From assembly GCA_019455245.1 (NCBI GenBank), contig JACFMR010000013.1:1-64000 (forward strand): DNA of 64,000 nt. Reading direction: 5' to 3'. This document shows positions 36,490 to 44,240 of this stretch, piece by piece. The stretch comes from Opitutaceae bacterium. Lineage in GTDB: Bacteria > Verrucomicrobiota > Verrucomicrobiia > Opitutales > Opitutaceae. Each line of letters starts with the position of its first letter. Positions within the stretch are counted from its first letter, which is position 1. A program made the position numbers and the translations under genes. Under the pieces are notes generated by a model that did not search any database, was not told the origin of the DNA, and saw nothing but the letters and a program-made list of their open reading frames with translations.

Positions 36490-37401
36490 ATGATGCCGCA
36501 TATGCCCGCCACACCCGTGCGTTTTTTTAACCGCTACACCGGCTCGCTGGAGACCGAACGGATCTTCGGCGAGGGGTGGTTGCGCTTTGCCTATGAGAAC
36601 CCGGTCGGCCGCGGATTCGTGGCGCTGCTGGCGCGCCGGCGCTTTTTCTCGGCCTACTACGGCTGGCGGATGAACCGCAGTTTCAGTGCCAACCAGGTGC
36701 TGCCGTTCATCGTGAAATACGATATCGACGTGGAGGAGTTCGCGAAGTCGCCGTTCGACTTCAAGAGCTTCAACGAGTTTTTCTACCGCGCGCTCAAGCC
36801 CGAGTGCCGGCCGATCGCGGCGGGCGAGTCGGTGGCGGTGTTGCCGGCGGACGGGCGGCACCTGGCGTTTCCGGATGTGGATGCAGCCGACGGCTTCTAC
36901 GTCAAGGGCGCGAAGTTCACGCTGGCGGAGCTGCTGGGTGATGCGGAGCAGGCGGCGAAATTTGCCGGCGGCGCCATGCTGATCTCGCGGCTGTGCCCGG
37001 TGGATTACCATCGGTTCCACTTTCCGGTCGCCGGCACGCCGGGGCTGCCGCGTTTGGTCAACGGCTGGCTCTATTCGGTCAGCCCGGTCGCGTTGCGGCA
37101 CAACATCCGCTACCTCGTCGAAAACAAGCGCATGATCACCGCGATCGATTCGCCGGCTTTCGGGGCGGTGGCGATGATCGAGGTGGGCGCGACCAATGTC
37201 GGCAGCATCCTGCAGGCGTTTGTAGAGGACCGCGCGGTGGCGAAGGGCGAGGAGAAGGGGTTGTTCAAGTTCGGCGGTTCGTGCGTGATCACGCTCTTCC
37301 AGCGCGGGCGCATCCGGTTGGCCGACGACCTGGTGGCGCAGAGTGCGAACCACGTGGAAACCTACGCGAAGATGGGCGACGTGCTGGGCGCGGCCCGGTG
37401 A
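36490..37401 (+). CDS. psd: Phosphatidylserine decarboxylase
   Basis: About 303 residues. It makes phosphatidylethanolamine from phosphatidylserine at the inner membrane using a self-generated pyruvoyl group. The self-cleavage site is the Gly-Ser of FGGSCVITLF, the family variant of LGST. PVDYHRFHFP contains the catalytic His region, and FNEFFYRALKP is typical of the longer, type II-like branch. Several in-frame starts are possible (GTG 36487, ATG 36490, 36493, 36502); GGAGG at 36471-36475 best supports the first two. Confidence 0.92.
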   Translation: MMPHMPATPVRFFNRYTGSLETERIFGEGWLRFAYENPVGRGFVALLARRRFFSAYYGWRMNRSFSANQVLPFIVKYDIDVEEFAKSPFDFKSFNEFFYRALKPECRPIAAGESVAVLPADGRHLAFPDVDAADGFYVKGAKFTLAELLGDAEQAAKFAGGAMLISRLCPVDYHRFHFPVAGTPGLPRLVNGWLYSVSPVALRHNIRYLVENKRMITAIDSPAFGAVAMIEVGATNVGSILQAFVEDRAVAKGEEKGLFKFGGSCVITLFQRGRIRLADDLVAQSANHVETYAKMGDVLGAAR

Positions 37402-37484
37402 GATTGCGGATTGGCGACTGGGGCATGGTTTCGGCCTTGCGCATACGGTTCTGAAATCCGCAATCTGCACTCTGTAATCAGTTC

Positions 37485-37565
37485 GCCCGGGTGGTGGAAT
37501 GGCAGACACGTCGGTCTTAGAAGCCGATGCCGCAAGGCGTGAAGGTTCGAGTCCTTTCCCGGGCA
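37485..37565 (+). tRNA. tRNA-Leu (TAG)
   Basis: A class II tRNA with a long variable arm: acceptor GCCCGGG/CCCGGGC, D arm GTGG-AATGGCAGA, anticodon stem TCGGT/GCCGA with loop CTTAGAA (anticodon TAG), variable arm TGCCGCAAGGCGT, T loop TTCGAGT and discriminator A. CCA is not encoded. Confidence 0.95.
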
Positions 37566-37678
37566 TTCTCCCGTCAGGGATTTCGCAGGCGGTGTTCCGC
37601 GGGCAGGAAGTGATTGCGCGGGACTGGGCGAAGGGCTAAAAGCGATCCGGTCGCCAGTAGACGGCTGACGCAAACGCC

Positions 37679-39730
37679 ATGAACACGCTATCCCGGACGC
37701 TCATCATTGTTATCATGCTGGCGGTCTCCGTCTTCGGCCAGGAGCCGGCATTCAACGGCAAATGGAAGCTGATCCCGGCCAAGAGCTCGACGCTGGATTA
37801 TTATCGGAGTGCCACGCTGGAATTCGCGGTGAAGGAGGATGCGCTTACCCTCACCACCTGGCAGGGACCCAAACGGGTCTATGAGGAACAAATGACGCTC
37901 AACACGACCGGCCGTCCGCAACCGGTGGAGATCAGGGATGGCTCCTTTGCCAGCAACCTGTTCATGGGCCTGAAGCTCCCGGTGGGCGGCACGAAGGAAG
38001 TCACGGCGGGGTGGGAGAAAGACGGAGTGCTGCGGATCGTGGAGAACTTTGATGTCGCCACCTCCCAGGGCACGAGCCGGCTCGGGATGACACGCCGTTA
38101 CGAGTTGTCGGAACACAAGGATCTGCTGACCTGCGTGGTGACCCGGAACACGCGCAAGACCGGGCCGGAGGCCAGGTATGTCTACAAGCGCCACGATGCC
38201 GACAACGCCTACGAGATGCTCCTGACGGACGATTGGGCGATCGATTCCAAGCTGCCCGAGCATGCGTGCCTGATCTCGGTGCAGGGCATCGTGAACGAAA
38301 AGGCGCCGTTGCTTTATTTCACATTCGGGCCGGCCTACCCGTTCAACTACACGCGGGAACTGCGTGATTTTCTGGAGGAGCGGCGGAACTTCACCTTCAC
38401 CAAGCTGCACACGGTCGAGGAGGCCTTTGCCACCTTCCGGGAGCACATCAAGGGCTATATCGTCTGGGACAAAAATGTGCGCACATCCCTGATCGTCGCC
38501 TATACGCTGGCGGGGTTGGAGCAGGGCGTGGTGATCACGGAGGACATGATCCCGCTGGCCGAAAAGTACGGGTTCAAGCCGATCGACGATTTCCGGGGAC
38601 GGTTCACGGGCCAATCGGACTTTGAAATCTACTCGTGGGCCAAGGACGCGTATTGGAGCCGCTGCTCCCGCGACGTGATTGTCTGGCTCGGCGGCATCCA
38701 CGGTTCGATCCTCATGCCGGCGGCCGCGGATTTTGGCATGATGAACCGCGGCTTCTGCTCGGACCTGTCGGCCCGGGCCACCGACACGCAGGAATTCGCG
38801 CTGACGAAAAGCCTGTTGGCGGAGATGAATCCGATGGGGCAGGTCTGGGGCTGGCATTCCTACAAGAAGGATGCCGAGGAGGAACTGACCACGTTGCTGT
38901 CCTCCTACGCGCTGACGTCAGACGGATTGAACACCATGCCGAACACGAGCTTTCTGATCGGGGTGCCGGCCTCACCCGGATTCAAGTTCAAGAACCAGCA
39001 CAACATCGTTCCCGGCAAAACCTATGTGCCGGAAAACAAGGTTTACCTGGCCTTGGTGCAGACCGACGGGCTCGGCATCGGCGCGTGGGTGAAGCCGGGC
39101 CGGGGTTCGATCCCGTATGCCTGGGAGGTGACGATGAAGTTTCTCCACCTGTCACCCGCCATGCTGGAGTTTTACTACGCGCAGGCGACGCCCAACGATT
39201 ACTTCATCGGGTGCCTCTCGGGGTCCTCCTACATGTATCCGAAAGCGTTTCCCAAGGAGTGGCTGCCCAAGGAAATCGCGCGGGCGCGGGAGTTGATGGA
39301 GCAGCTCGATCTGCGGGTTTTTGAAATCATGGACTATGCCGGCGACGGCACCGAGGCCGGGGAAAACAACCTGCCGAAGGAGATCGTGGATGTGTATTAC
39401 AACGAAATGCCCGACGCGATCGGCTTCCTGAACGGCTACTACGCCTCCAATACCTTCACGGTCAGGGGCAAGGTGCCGTTCATCTCCTATGACTACTATC
39501 TCTCGGCCGACAAAACCGAGGCGGAGGCCGCGGCGGATCTGACCGAACTGGCGGAGATCAACGCGCAGCGCCCGTATTTTCTCCTCGTGCACGTGCGGGA
39601 GTCCAGCGACGTGGCGCGGGTGAAGGCGATCTGCGACCGGCTGGGCCCGGACATCGAGGTCGTGCCGCTGGATGTGTTTCTGAAGATGGCAGGCGAGCGC
39701 CCCACCTTTACCGAACGCTACCTGCCGTGA
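37679..39730 (+). CDS. GxGYxYP-domain protein with N-terminal lipocalin-like domain
   Basis: A 683-residue exported protein. It has a signal peptide (1-20), then a beta-rich domain (about 22-170, starting FNGKWKLIPAKSS, a common lipocalin-like opening), then the large GxGYxYP-type domain thought to be glycoside-hydrolase-like. The naming motif reads GSSYMYP here (near residue 519), so the second Gly is replaced by Ser. Shared features with the paralog at 62190 include RGRFTGQ, the GWHSY region, ISYDYYL and PYFLLVHVRES. The substrate is unknown. It follows tRNA-Leu. Confidence 0.8.
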   Translation: MNTLSRTLIIVIMLAVSVFGQEPAFNGKWKLIPAKSSTLDYYRSATLEFAVKEDALTLTTWQGPKRVYEEQMTLNTTGRPQPVEIRDGSFASNLFMGLKLPVGGTKEVTAGWEKDGVLRIVENFDVATSQGTSRLGMTRRYELSEHKDLLTCVVTRNTRKTGPEARYVYKRHDADNAYEMLLTDDWAIDSKLPEHACLISVQGIVNEKAPLLYFTFGPAYPFNYTRELRDFLEERRNFTFTKLHTVEEAFATFREHIKGYIVWDKNVRTSLIVAYTLAGLEQGVVITEDMIPLAEKYGFKPIDDFRGRFTGQSDFEIYSWAKDAYWSRCSRDVIVWLGGIHGSILMPAAADFGMMNRGFCSDLSARATDTQEFALTKSLLAEMNPMGQVWGWHSYKKDAEEELTTLLSSYALTSDGLNTMPNTSFLIGVPASPGFKFKNQHNIVPGKTYVPENKVYLALVQTDGLGIGAWVKPGRGSIPYAWEVTMKFLHLSPAMLEFYYAQATPNDYFIGCLSGSSYMYPKAFPKEWLPKEIARARELMEQLDLRVFEIMDYAGDGTEAGENNLPKEIVDVYYNEMPDAIGFLNGYYASNTFTVRGKVPFISYDYYLSADKTEAEAAADLTELAEINAQRPYFLLVHVRESSDVARVKAICDRLGPDIEVVPLDVFLKMAGERPTFTERYLP

Positions 39731-39852
39731 GGTTGGATGCAGGTGTCCTGTCACGCATCCGCCGGCCGGAACCGCCCAGAGCGGCCGTGAAATAGGGTAT
39801 GTGGCGAAAGCTCGCAGCTTGTCGTCGGCGGTGACATCCGCACACTGCGGTC

Positions 39853-40236
39853 ATGGTCAAAAAATTGCTCCACACCCGCATGCGCGTGAACGATCTCGCG
39901 GCCACCGTTAAGTTTTACCAAGAGGCGCTCGGTTTGACGCTGAGCCGCCAGCACACGTCGCCGCGCGGCGCGCAGTTGGCGTTTCTGCAGACGCCGAACA
40001 GCGACGAGGAAATCGAGATCTGCCAGATGCCGCCCGGCGCCGAGCCGGTCAAGGTGCAGCCCGACCTCATGCACCTGGCCTTTGAGGTCGAGGACATGGC
40101 GGCGTTTACGGCGGAACTCCAGGCCAAGGGCTTCGCCCTCAGCGACGGGCCGACCCAGACGGGCAGCGGCTCGGTGATCGCCTTCATCGACGCGCCCGAG
40201 GGCTACGAGGTGGAATTGATCCAACGCGCGAAATGA
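39853..40236 (+). CDS. VOC-family (glyoxalase I-like) protein
   Basis: A 127-residue vicinal-oxygen-chelate protein. HTRMRVNDLAATVKFYQEALGL is the typical opening, with the metal-ligand His at residue 7; EIEIC, MHLAFEVED and GYEVELIQ supply the remaining ligand strands (Glu at the GYEVELIQ end). It could be lactoylglutathione lyase, but the family also includes dioxygenases and resistance proteins. It overlaps the next gene by ATGA, so they are coupled. Confidence 0.88.
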   Translation: MVKKLLHTRMRVNDLAATVKFYQEALGLTLSRQHTSPRGAQLAFLQTPNSDEEIEICQMPPGAEPVKVQPDLMHLAFEVEDMAAFTAELQAKGFALSDGPTQTGSGSVIAFIDAPEGYEVELIQRAK

Positions 40237-40982
40237 GTGCGGCCGCCGCCTCCGCCGGGCGCTCCGGCTGGGCCGGAGCCTGGCCGGATGCATTGGCGTT
40301 CGCGGGCGGTTTGTCGCTGGCGTGGTTGCTGGATTGGGAAACCACCGATTTGGTTTGGAGCCTGTGGCTTTCGAGCCTCGTGGTCGGTTATGCGACGATC
40401 CTGTGGTTCGCCACGGAGCACCTGCGCGATTTTGTGGTTAGCTCGCGCGCGGATCGCACGCCCGGAGCTGGCCGGTCGAAATTGCTCGGGGGCGGTTTGA
40501 TCCTGTTTGGCACACTGTTCACCGTGGCGTTTTTCACGGTGCATTTCGGCGGCTTTCACCTGGGGCACTCGGTGTTTCTCAGCATCTTTTTCCCGATCGT
40601 GCCGGGGACGGATGGCGGCGGCAGCTGGCCGGCGGTCGACACGTATTGGGAGGTGTTGCGGCGTTATGGGATTTTTCTGCCGGTGGCGTTCCTGGCCGAG
40701 CGCGGCGGTTTTGTCAGCAAGAGCAAACCTGCGGATGGTGGCGCGATTACGCTTGGAGATGAAAAGATTTACCGGCCCCCGATGGCCGGGCGTGATCACA
40801 GCAAGATGATGGCGCCGTACAAGAACGTCGTCCGCATGCATCTGCTGATCTTCTTTTTCGCGGGCGCGCACTTTGCCCGGCTCGACCACTTTTGGGTCTA
40901 CGCCGTGGTGTATGCGGTGTACTTCTTCCCGTGGCGTCTGCTAAAGCGCCCGAAGGTCGCCGATGACGCGGTTGTCACTTAA
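40233..40982 (+). CDS. Integral membrane protein (DUF6498-like)
   Basis: A 249-residue protein with about six hydrophobic segments (residues near 16-34, 40-60, 85-105, 107-125, 150-158, 205-240). The motif FFTVHFGGFHLGHSVFL and the C-terminal HLLIFFFAGAH are reminiscent of DUF6498 proteins. It starts in the ATGA overlap with the VOC gene. Its last codons lie within a 19-base inverted repeat shared with the end of the convergent glycosylase gene. Function unknown. Confidence 0.7.
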   Translation: MSAAAASAGRSGWAGAWPDALAFAGGLSLAWLLDWETTDLVWSLWLSSLVVGYATILWFATEHLRDFVVSSRADRTPGAGRSKLLGGGLILFGTLFTVAFFTVHFGGFHLGHSVFLSIFFPIVPGTDGGGSWPAVDTYWEVLRRYGIFLPVAFLAERGGFVSKSKPADGGAITLGDEKIYRPPMAGRDHSKMMAPYKNVVRMHLLIFFFAGAHFARLDHFWVYAVVYAVYFFPWRLLKRPKVADDAVVT

Positions 40983-41036
40983 TAGGTGACAAAGAAAAAC
41001 GGGATTTCCCCTCTGAATGTCACCTATTAAGTGACA
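40973..41036. repeat. Perfect 19-base inverted repeat covering both convergent stop codons
   Basis: TGTCACTTAATAGGTGACA (40973-40991) and its exact reverse complement (41018-41036) are 26 bases apart. Each arm is itself nearly palindromic. The left arm contains the TAA of the membrane gene, the right arm the TGA of the glycosylase gene. It could act as a bidirectional transcript end. Confidence 0.85.
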
Positions 41037-42024
41037 TAGTCGCAGCAGACGACCGGCGTTCGTAGGCGAAGAGGAATTGCTGGGCGAGGCCGGCGAAGGG
41101 GCCGTAGTGGGCGCGGCCGAATTGGGCGAGCTGGGCGGGTTTCCAACCGGACAGGCCGTAGCGTTGCGCCAGGGCCTTGAGGATCCAGGTGTCCACAGGG
41201 AAGGCCTCCAGTTTGCCCGCGCCGAAGAGGAGCACGCAGTCGGCGACCTTTTCGCCGACGCCGGGAAGTTCCATCAGTCGCGCCTTGGCGGCGGGGTAGG
41301 GCAGGGCTTCGGTTTCATCGAGCCAGCCGGGACGCGCGGCGAGGAAGAGGGCGGTTTGTTTGATGTAGCGGGCGCGAAAGCCGAGCAGGCAGCGGCGCAG
41401 ATCATCCTCGGGAATGGCGGCGAGTTCGGGCCAGGTGGGGAGGCGATGAATGGCGGGAAGGGAGTTGCCACGTCCGGTGACCGCTTGGTTCGGCGGGTGG
41501 CCCGGCTCGTCCCTGTGACGGTGCGCTTGACGCGCAGAGGGACCTGCATGTTCACCTTCGAATGTTATTTGAGCGCCGTGGTTTTGGGCGAGGAGCGCGA
41601 CCATCTGTTTGATCTGCACGATTTGTTTCGTGGCGCTGCAAAGAAAGCAAAGCAGGGTTTCGCCGAAGGGTTGCCTGGGCAGGCGCAGGCCGGGGAAGGC
41701 GGCGAGGCAGGCGGCGAGATGCGGATCGCTGCGCCAGGGCAATTGGTCGGCGAGGGCGGCGAAATCGGTGTCGAGCCGCAGGTAGTGGCGCAAAGGCGCC
41801 ATGCCTCCGGGCGAGCCGCACGGCATGCGTCCCAGCAGTTCGCCTTGGGGATCGAGGGTCAGTTGGGCGATGTGTTCGGACCAGATACCGGTCCACACGC
41901 CCGCGTCGTCGCAGCTCCAACGGAAACTCTGACCGCCATCGAGGGTCTCGGCGAGGACCGCGGCGGAAAGCCGCAATCCGAGCGGTTGCCAAGCGGACCA
42001 GGCGGGAGGTGACGCCGGTTTCAC
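41020..42024 (-). CDS. 8-oxoguanine DNA glycosylase (OGG1-type)
   Basis: A 334-residue repair enzyme. The N-terminal OGG domain has LDGGQSFRW; the HhH motif ELPGVGEKVADCVLLFG contains catalytic Lys259, and the Asp is Asp278 in FPVDTW. The Lys indicates a bifunctional glycosylase/AP lyase. The start is GTG at 42024. Compared with human OGG1 as I remember it, about 30 extra residues lie at 152-190 (Arg/His/Pro-rich), coded by palindrome-bearing DNA around 41465-41560; this looks like a translated repeat insertion. Confidence 0.88.
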   Translation of the reverse strand: MKPASPPAWSAWQPLGLRLSAAVLAETLDGGQSFRWSCDDAGVWTGIWSEHIAQLTLDPQGELLGRMPCGSPGGMAPLRHYLRLDTDFAALADQLPWRSDPHLAACLAAFPGLRLPRQPFGETLLCFLCSATKQIVQIKQMVALLAQNHGAQITFEGEHAGPSARQAHRHRDEPGHPPNQAVTGRGNSLPAIHRLPTWPELAAIPEDDLRRCLLGFRARYIKQTALFLAARPGWLDETEALPYPAAKARLMELPGVGEKVADCVLLFGAGKLEAFPVDTWILKALAQRYGLSGWKPAQLAQFGRAHYGPFAGLAQQFLFAYERRSSAATMSLNR

Positions 42025-42035
42025 GCGGCGCGGGA

Positions 42036-42536
42036 TTAAGATTCCGCCGGGGCGGGCATCTGCCAGAGGAAGCTCCGCGCGACCGCGAGCTCCTGTTCGT
42101 CAGGCGACAACAGCCGCAGCCGCCACGCGACTGGCTGCACTTTTTCGCCGGTCCAATCCGCACCGGTCAGGCCGAGGTGAAAGACGTGTTCGCGTGCGGG
42201 CAAACCGGCGGGGAAGGTGAAGGTCTTGGTGCGCGGCGAATCGGGGGTGATGATCTCAAGCACGAACTTGGTGCCGGACAGCACGGCCCCGGGGTTTGTG
42301 GTGCGAACGAGGAAATAATACCCGGCGCGCTCCGACGGTTGGGAACGGAGCACGGTTTCGCGGCCGGTGTCCTCGGGGGCGCCGAAGTATTCCTTGATGC
42401 GCACAAAGGAATCGGCGGAGCGCCACTCGGGCCAGACACGCACAAAACCGACCCCGGCATCCTTGTCCGTCGAACCAACGGCGGGCTGGGCCACAGCCAA
42501 GGCGGCCAAAAACAAAAGGGCGGGGAGCAGGCGCAT
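42036..42536 (-). CDS. Exported hypothetical protein
   Basis: About 166 residues with a signal peptide (MRLLPALLFLAALAVAQPA). The mature part contains WRSADSFVRIKEYFG and a beta-sandwich-like stretch (YYFLVRTTNPGAVLSGTKFVLEI...). An in-frame GTG/ATG pair at 42581/42578 overlaps the stop of the upstream binding protein, so translation might begin there instead. No family recognised. Confidence 0.7.
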   Translation of the reverse strand: MRLLPALLFLAALAVAQPAVGSTDKDAGVGFVRVWPEWRSADSFVRIKEYFGAPEDTGRETVLRSQPSERAGYYFLVRTTNPGAVLSGTKFVLEIITPDSPRTKTFTFPAGLPAREHVFHLGLTGADWTGEKVQPVAWRLRLLSPDEQELAVARSFLWQMPAPAES

Positions 42537-42577
42537 GACCGGAGATTGCAAGGAGAGGAAGGCGGGGACAAGCGGCA

Positions 42578-44194
42578 TCACGGTGCGAGCGAGACCCGTT
42601 GAAACCGGCGGAACGCGAGCGGCGACGGGGCCCAGCCTTTGACGGCCGGATGCAAGAGGTAGGTTTGGGCGCCGAAGTAGAGCGGGGCAATGGGGGCCTC
42701 GCGCAGGAGCAGCTCCTCGGCTTCACGCAGGACGGTAAAACGAATGCGCGTGGCGGCGGGAGTGGCCGCGGCCGCGATGGCCAAGCGGCGTTGATAGTCT
42801 TCATTGTTCCAACCGGTCCAATTGTAGGCGCCCTGGGGCAGGAACAGTTCCAAAAACGTCAAAGGATCGGGGTAATCCGCCGTCCACGCCGACAGGCAGG
42901 CGGTGTAGTTCAAGGTCTGCTGGTTTTGGATCCAGATTTTCTGTTCCGCTTGGGTGATGGTGGCCTCGATGCCGAGTTCGGTGCGCCACATGGCTTGAAT
43001 CGCCTCGGCGAGGCGCGGCATGATTTCGTCGTTCCGCACCATCAGCTCGATGGCCGGTAAGCCGGCACCGTCGGCATAACCGGCCTCGGCCAGCAGGGCG
43101 CGTGCGGTGGCGGGGTCGGCCTCCACCGTGGCGGGTGCTTCGTAGCCGCCGGTATGCGGCGGCGTGAGTGAGGCGGCGGGGAGGCGGCTGGATTGCAACA
43201 CGGATTGGGCGAGCAGTCCGCGGTCGAGAGCGAGGGACAGCGCGCGGCGCACGCGCGGGTCGTCGAGCGGGGCGCGGGTGGTGTTGAACCGGATGAAATT
43301 GCTCTGCAGCAGGGAGTCGATGCGCAGCTGCTCCGGCGCGCGATCGCGCCAGGGGGCGATCTTGGTGACGGGCAGGTTGAAGGTCACATGCAACTGGCCG
43401 GCGCGGTAACTGCGTTCCTCGTCCTCGGGCTTTTCGATGGGCAGAAAGACGATGTGTTCGAGCTGGGCGGTCGCGGCGTCGCGGTGGTGCGGATTTTTGT
43501 CGAGCACGATGCGGGCGTTGGGTTCCCATGCGGCGAGTTGATAGGCGCCGTTGCTGACGAGATTGCCGGGGCGCGTCCACGGCCGGCCGCGTTGGGTCAG
43601 CGCGTCATGTTGTTCGAGGTTGCGCGGATTGAGCGGGAACCAGGCGGGCAGTGACACGAGTGCGGGGAGATAGGGCACCGGCCGCTCCAGCGTAAGCACG
43701 AGCGTGCGGTCGTCAGGGGCGGCGAGTCCGACGGCGGACGGATCGGTGATCTGGCCGGCGTTGTAGGTCTCGGCGTTTTTGAGGACGAAAAGATACCACG
43801 CGTTGTCGGCGGCAAAGGCGGGATTGAGCGCGCGCCGCCAGGCGGTGATGAAGTCGGCGGCGACGAGCGGATCGCCGTTGGACCACCGCAGGTTTTCACG
43901 CAGGCGGAAGGTCCAGGTGAGGCCGTCGTCCGAGACGGTCCAGGATTCGGCCGCGGCGGGTTCGGGTCGGGTGGTCTGCTCGTCGAGGGCGGTGAGACCT
44001 TCGAACAGGGTGTTGATGATGATCTGGTCGGTGAGGATCGAAGCGAGGTGCGGGTCGAGGTCGCCGGGTTCGGCGGCGTTGCCGACGAGCAGGGTGTGCG
44101 TGCGGATGCCGGCTTCGACGGGTGTTTCGCGCGGCGCACAGGCGGCGAGGAAGACAGCGATCAAACCGAGGCAGAAAGGCGAAAACCGGCGCAT
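42578..44194 (-). CDS. Oligopeptide-type substrate-binding lipoprotein
   Basis: A 538-residue SBP_bac_5/OppA-type solute-binding protein. The lipobox is LAAC (Cys19). RWSNGDPLVAADFITAWRRALNP is a family hallmark, as are GAYQLAAWEPNARIVLDKNPHH and the final SAWTADYPDPLTFLELFLP. It captures peptides or related solutes for an ABC importer, but no matching permease or ATPase genes are next to it. The start at 44194 gives a proper lipoprotein signal. It is followed at once by the exported hypothetical gene. Confidence 0.92.
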   Translation of the reverse strand: MRRFSPFCLGLIAVFLAACAPRETPVEAGIRTHTLLVGNAAEPGDLDPHLASILTDQIIINTLFEGLTALDEQTTRPEPAAAESWTVSDDGLTWTFRLRENLRWSNGDPLVAADFITAWRRALNPAFAADNAWYLFVLKNAETYNAGQITDPSAVGLAAPDDRTLVLTLERPVPYLPALVSLPAWFPLNPRNLEQHDALTQRGRPWTRPGNLVSNGAYQLAAWEPNARIVLDKNPHHRDAATAQLEHIVFLPIEKPEDEERSYRAGQLHVTFNLPVTKIAPWRDRAPEQLRIDSLLQSNFIRFNTTRAPLDDPRVRRALSLALDRGLLAQSVLQSSRLPAASLTPPHTGGYEAPATVEADPATARALLAEAGYADGAGLPAIELMVRNDEIMPRLAEAIQAMWRTELGIEATITQAEQKIWIQNQQTLNYTACLSAWTADYPDPLTFLELFLPQGAYNWTGWNNEDYQRRLAIAAAATPAATRIRFTVLREAEELLLREAPIAPLYFGAQTYLLHPAVKGWAPSPLAFRRFQRVSLAP

Positions 44195-44240
44195 GACGGC
44201 ACTATGCATGCGCCGGTCGGCTTGCCAAGCGACGGCTGTG

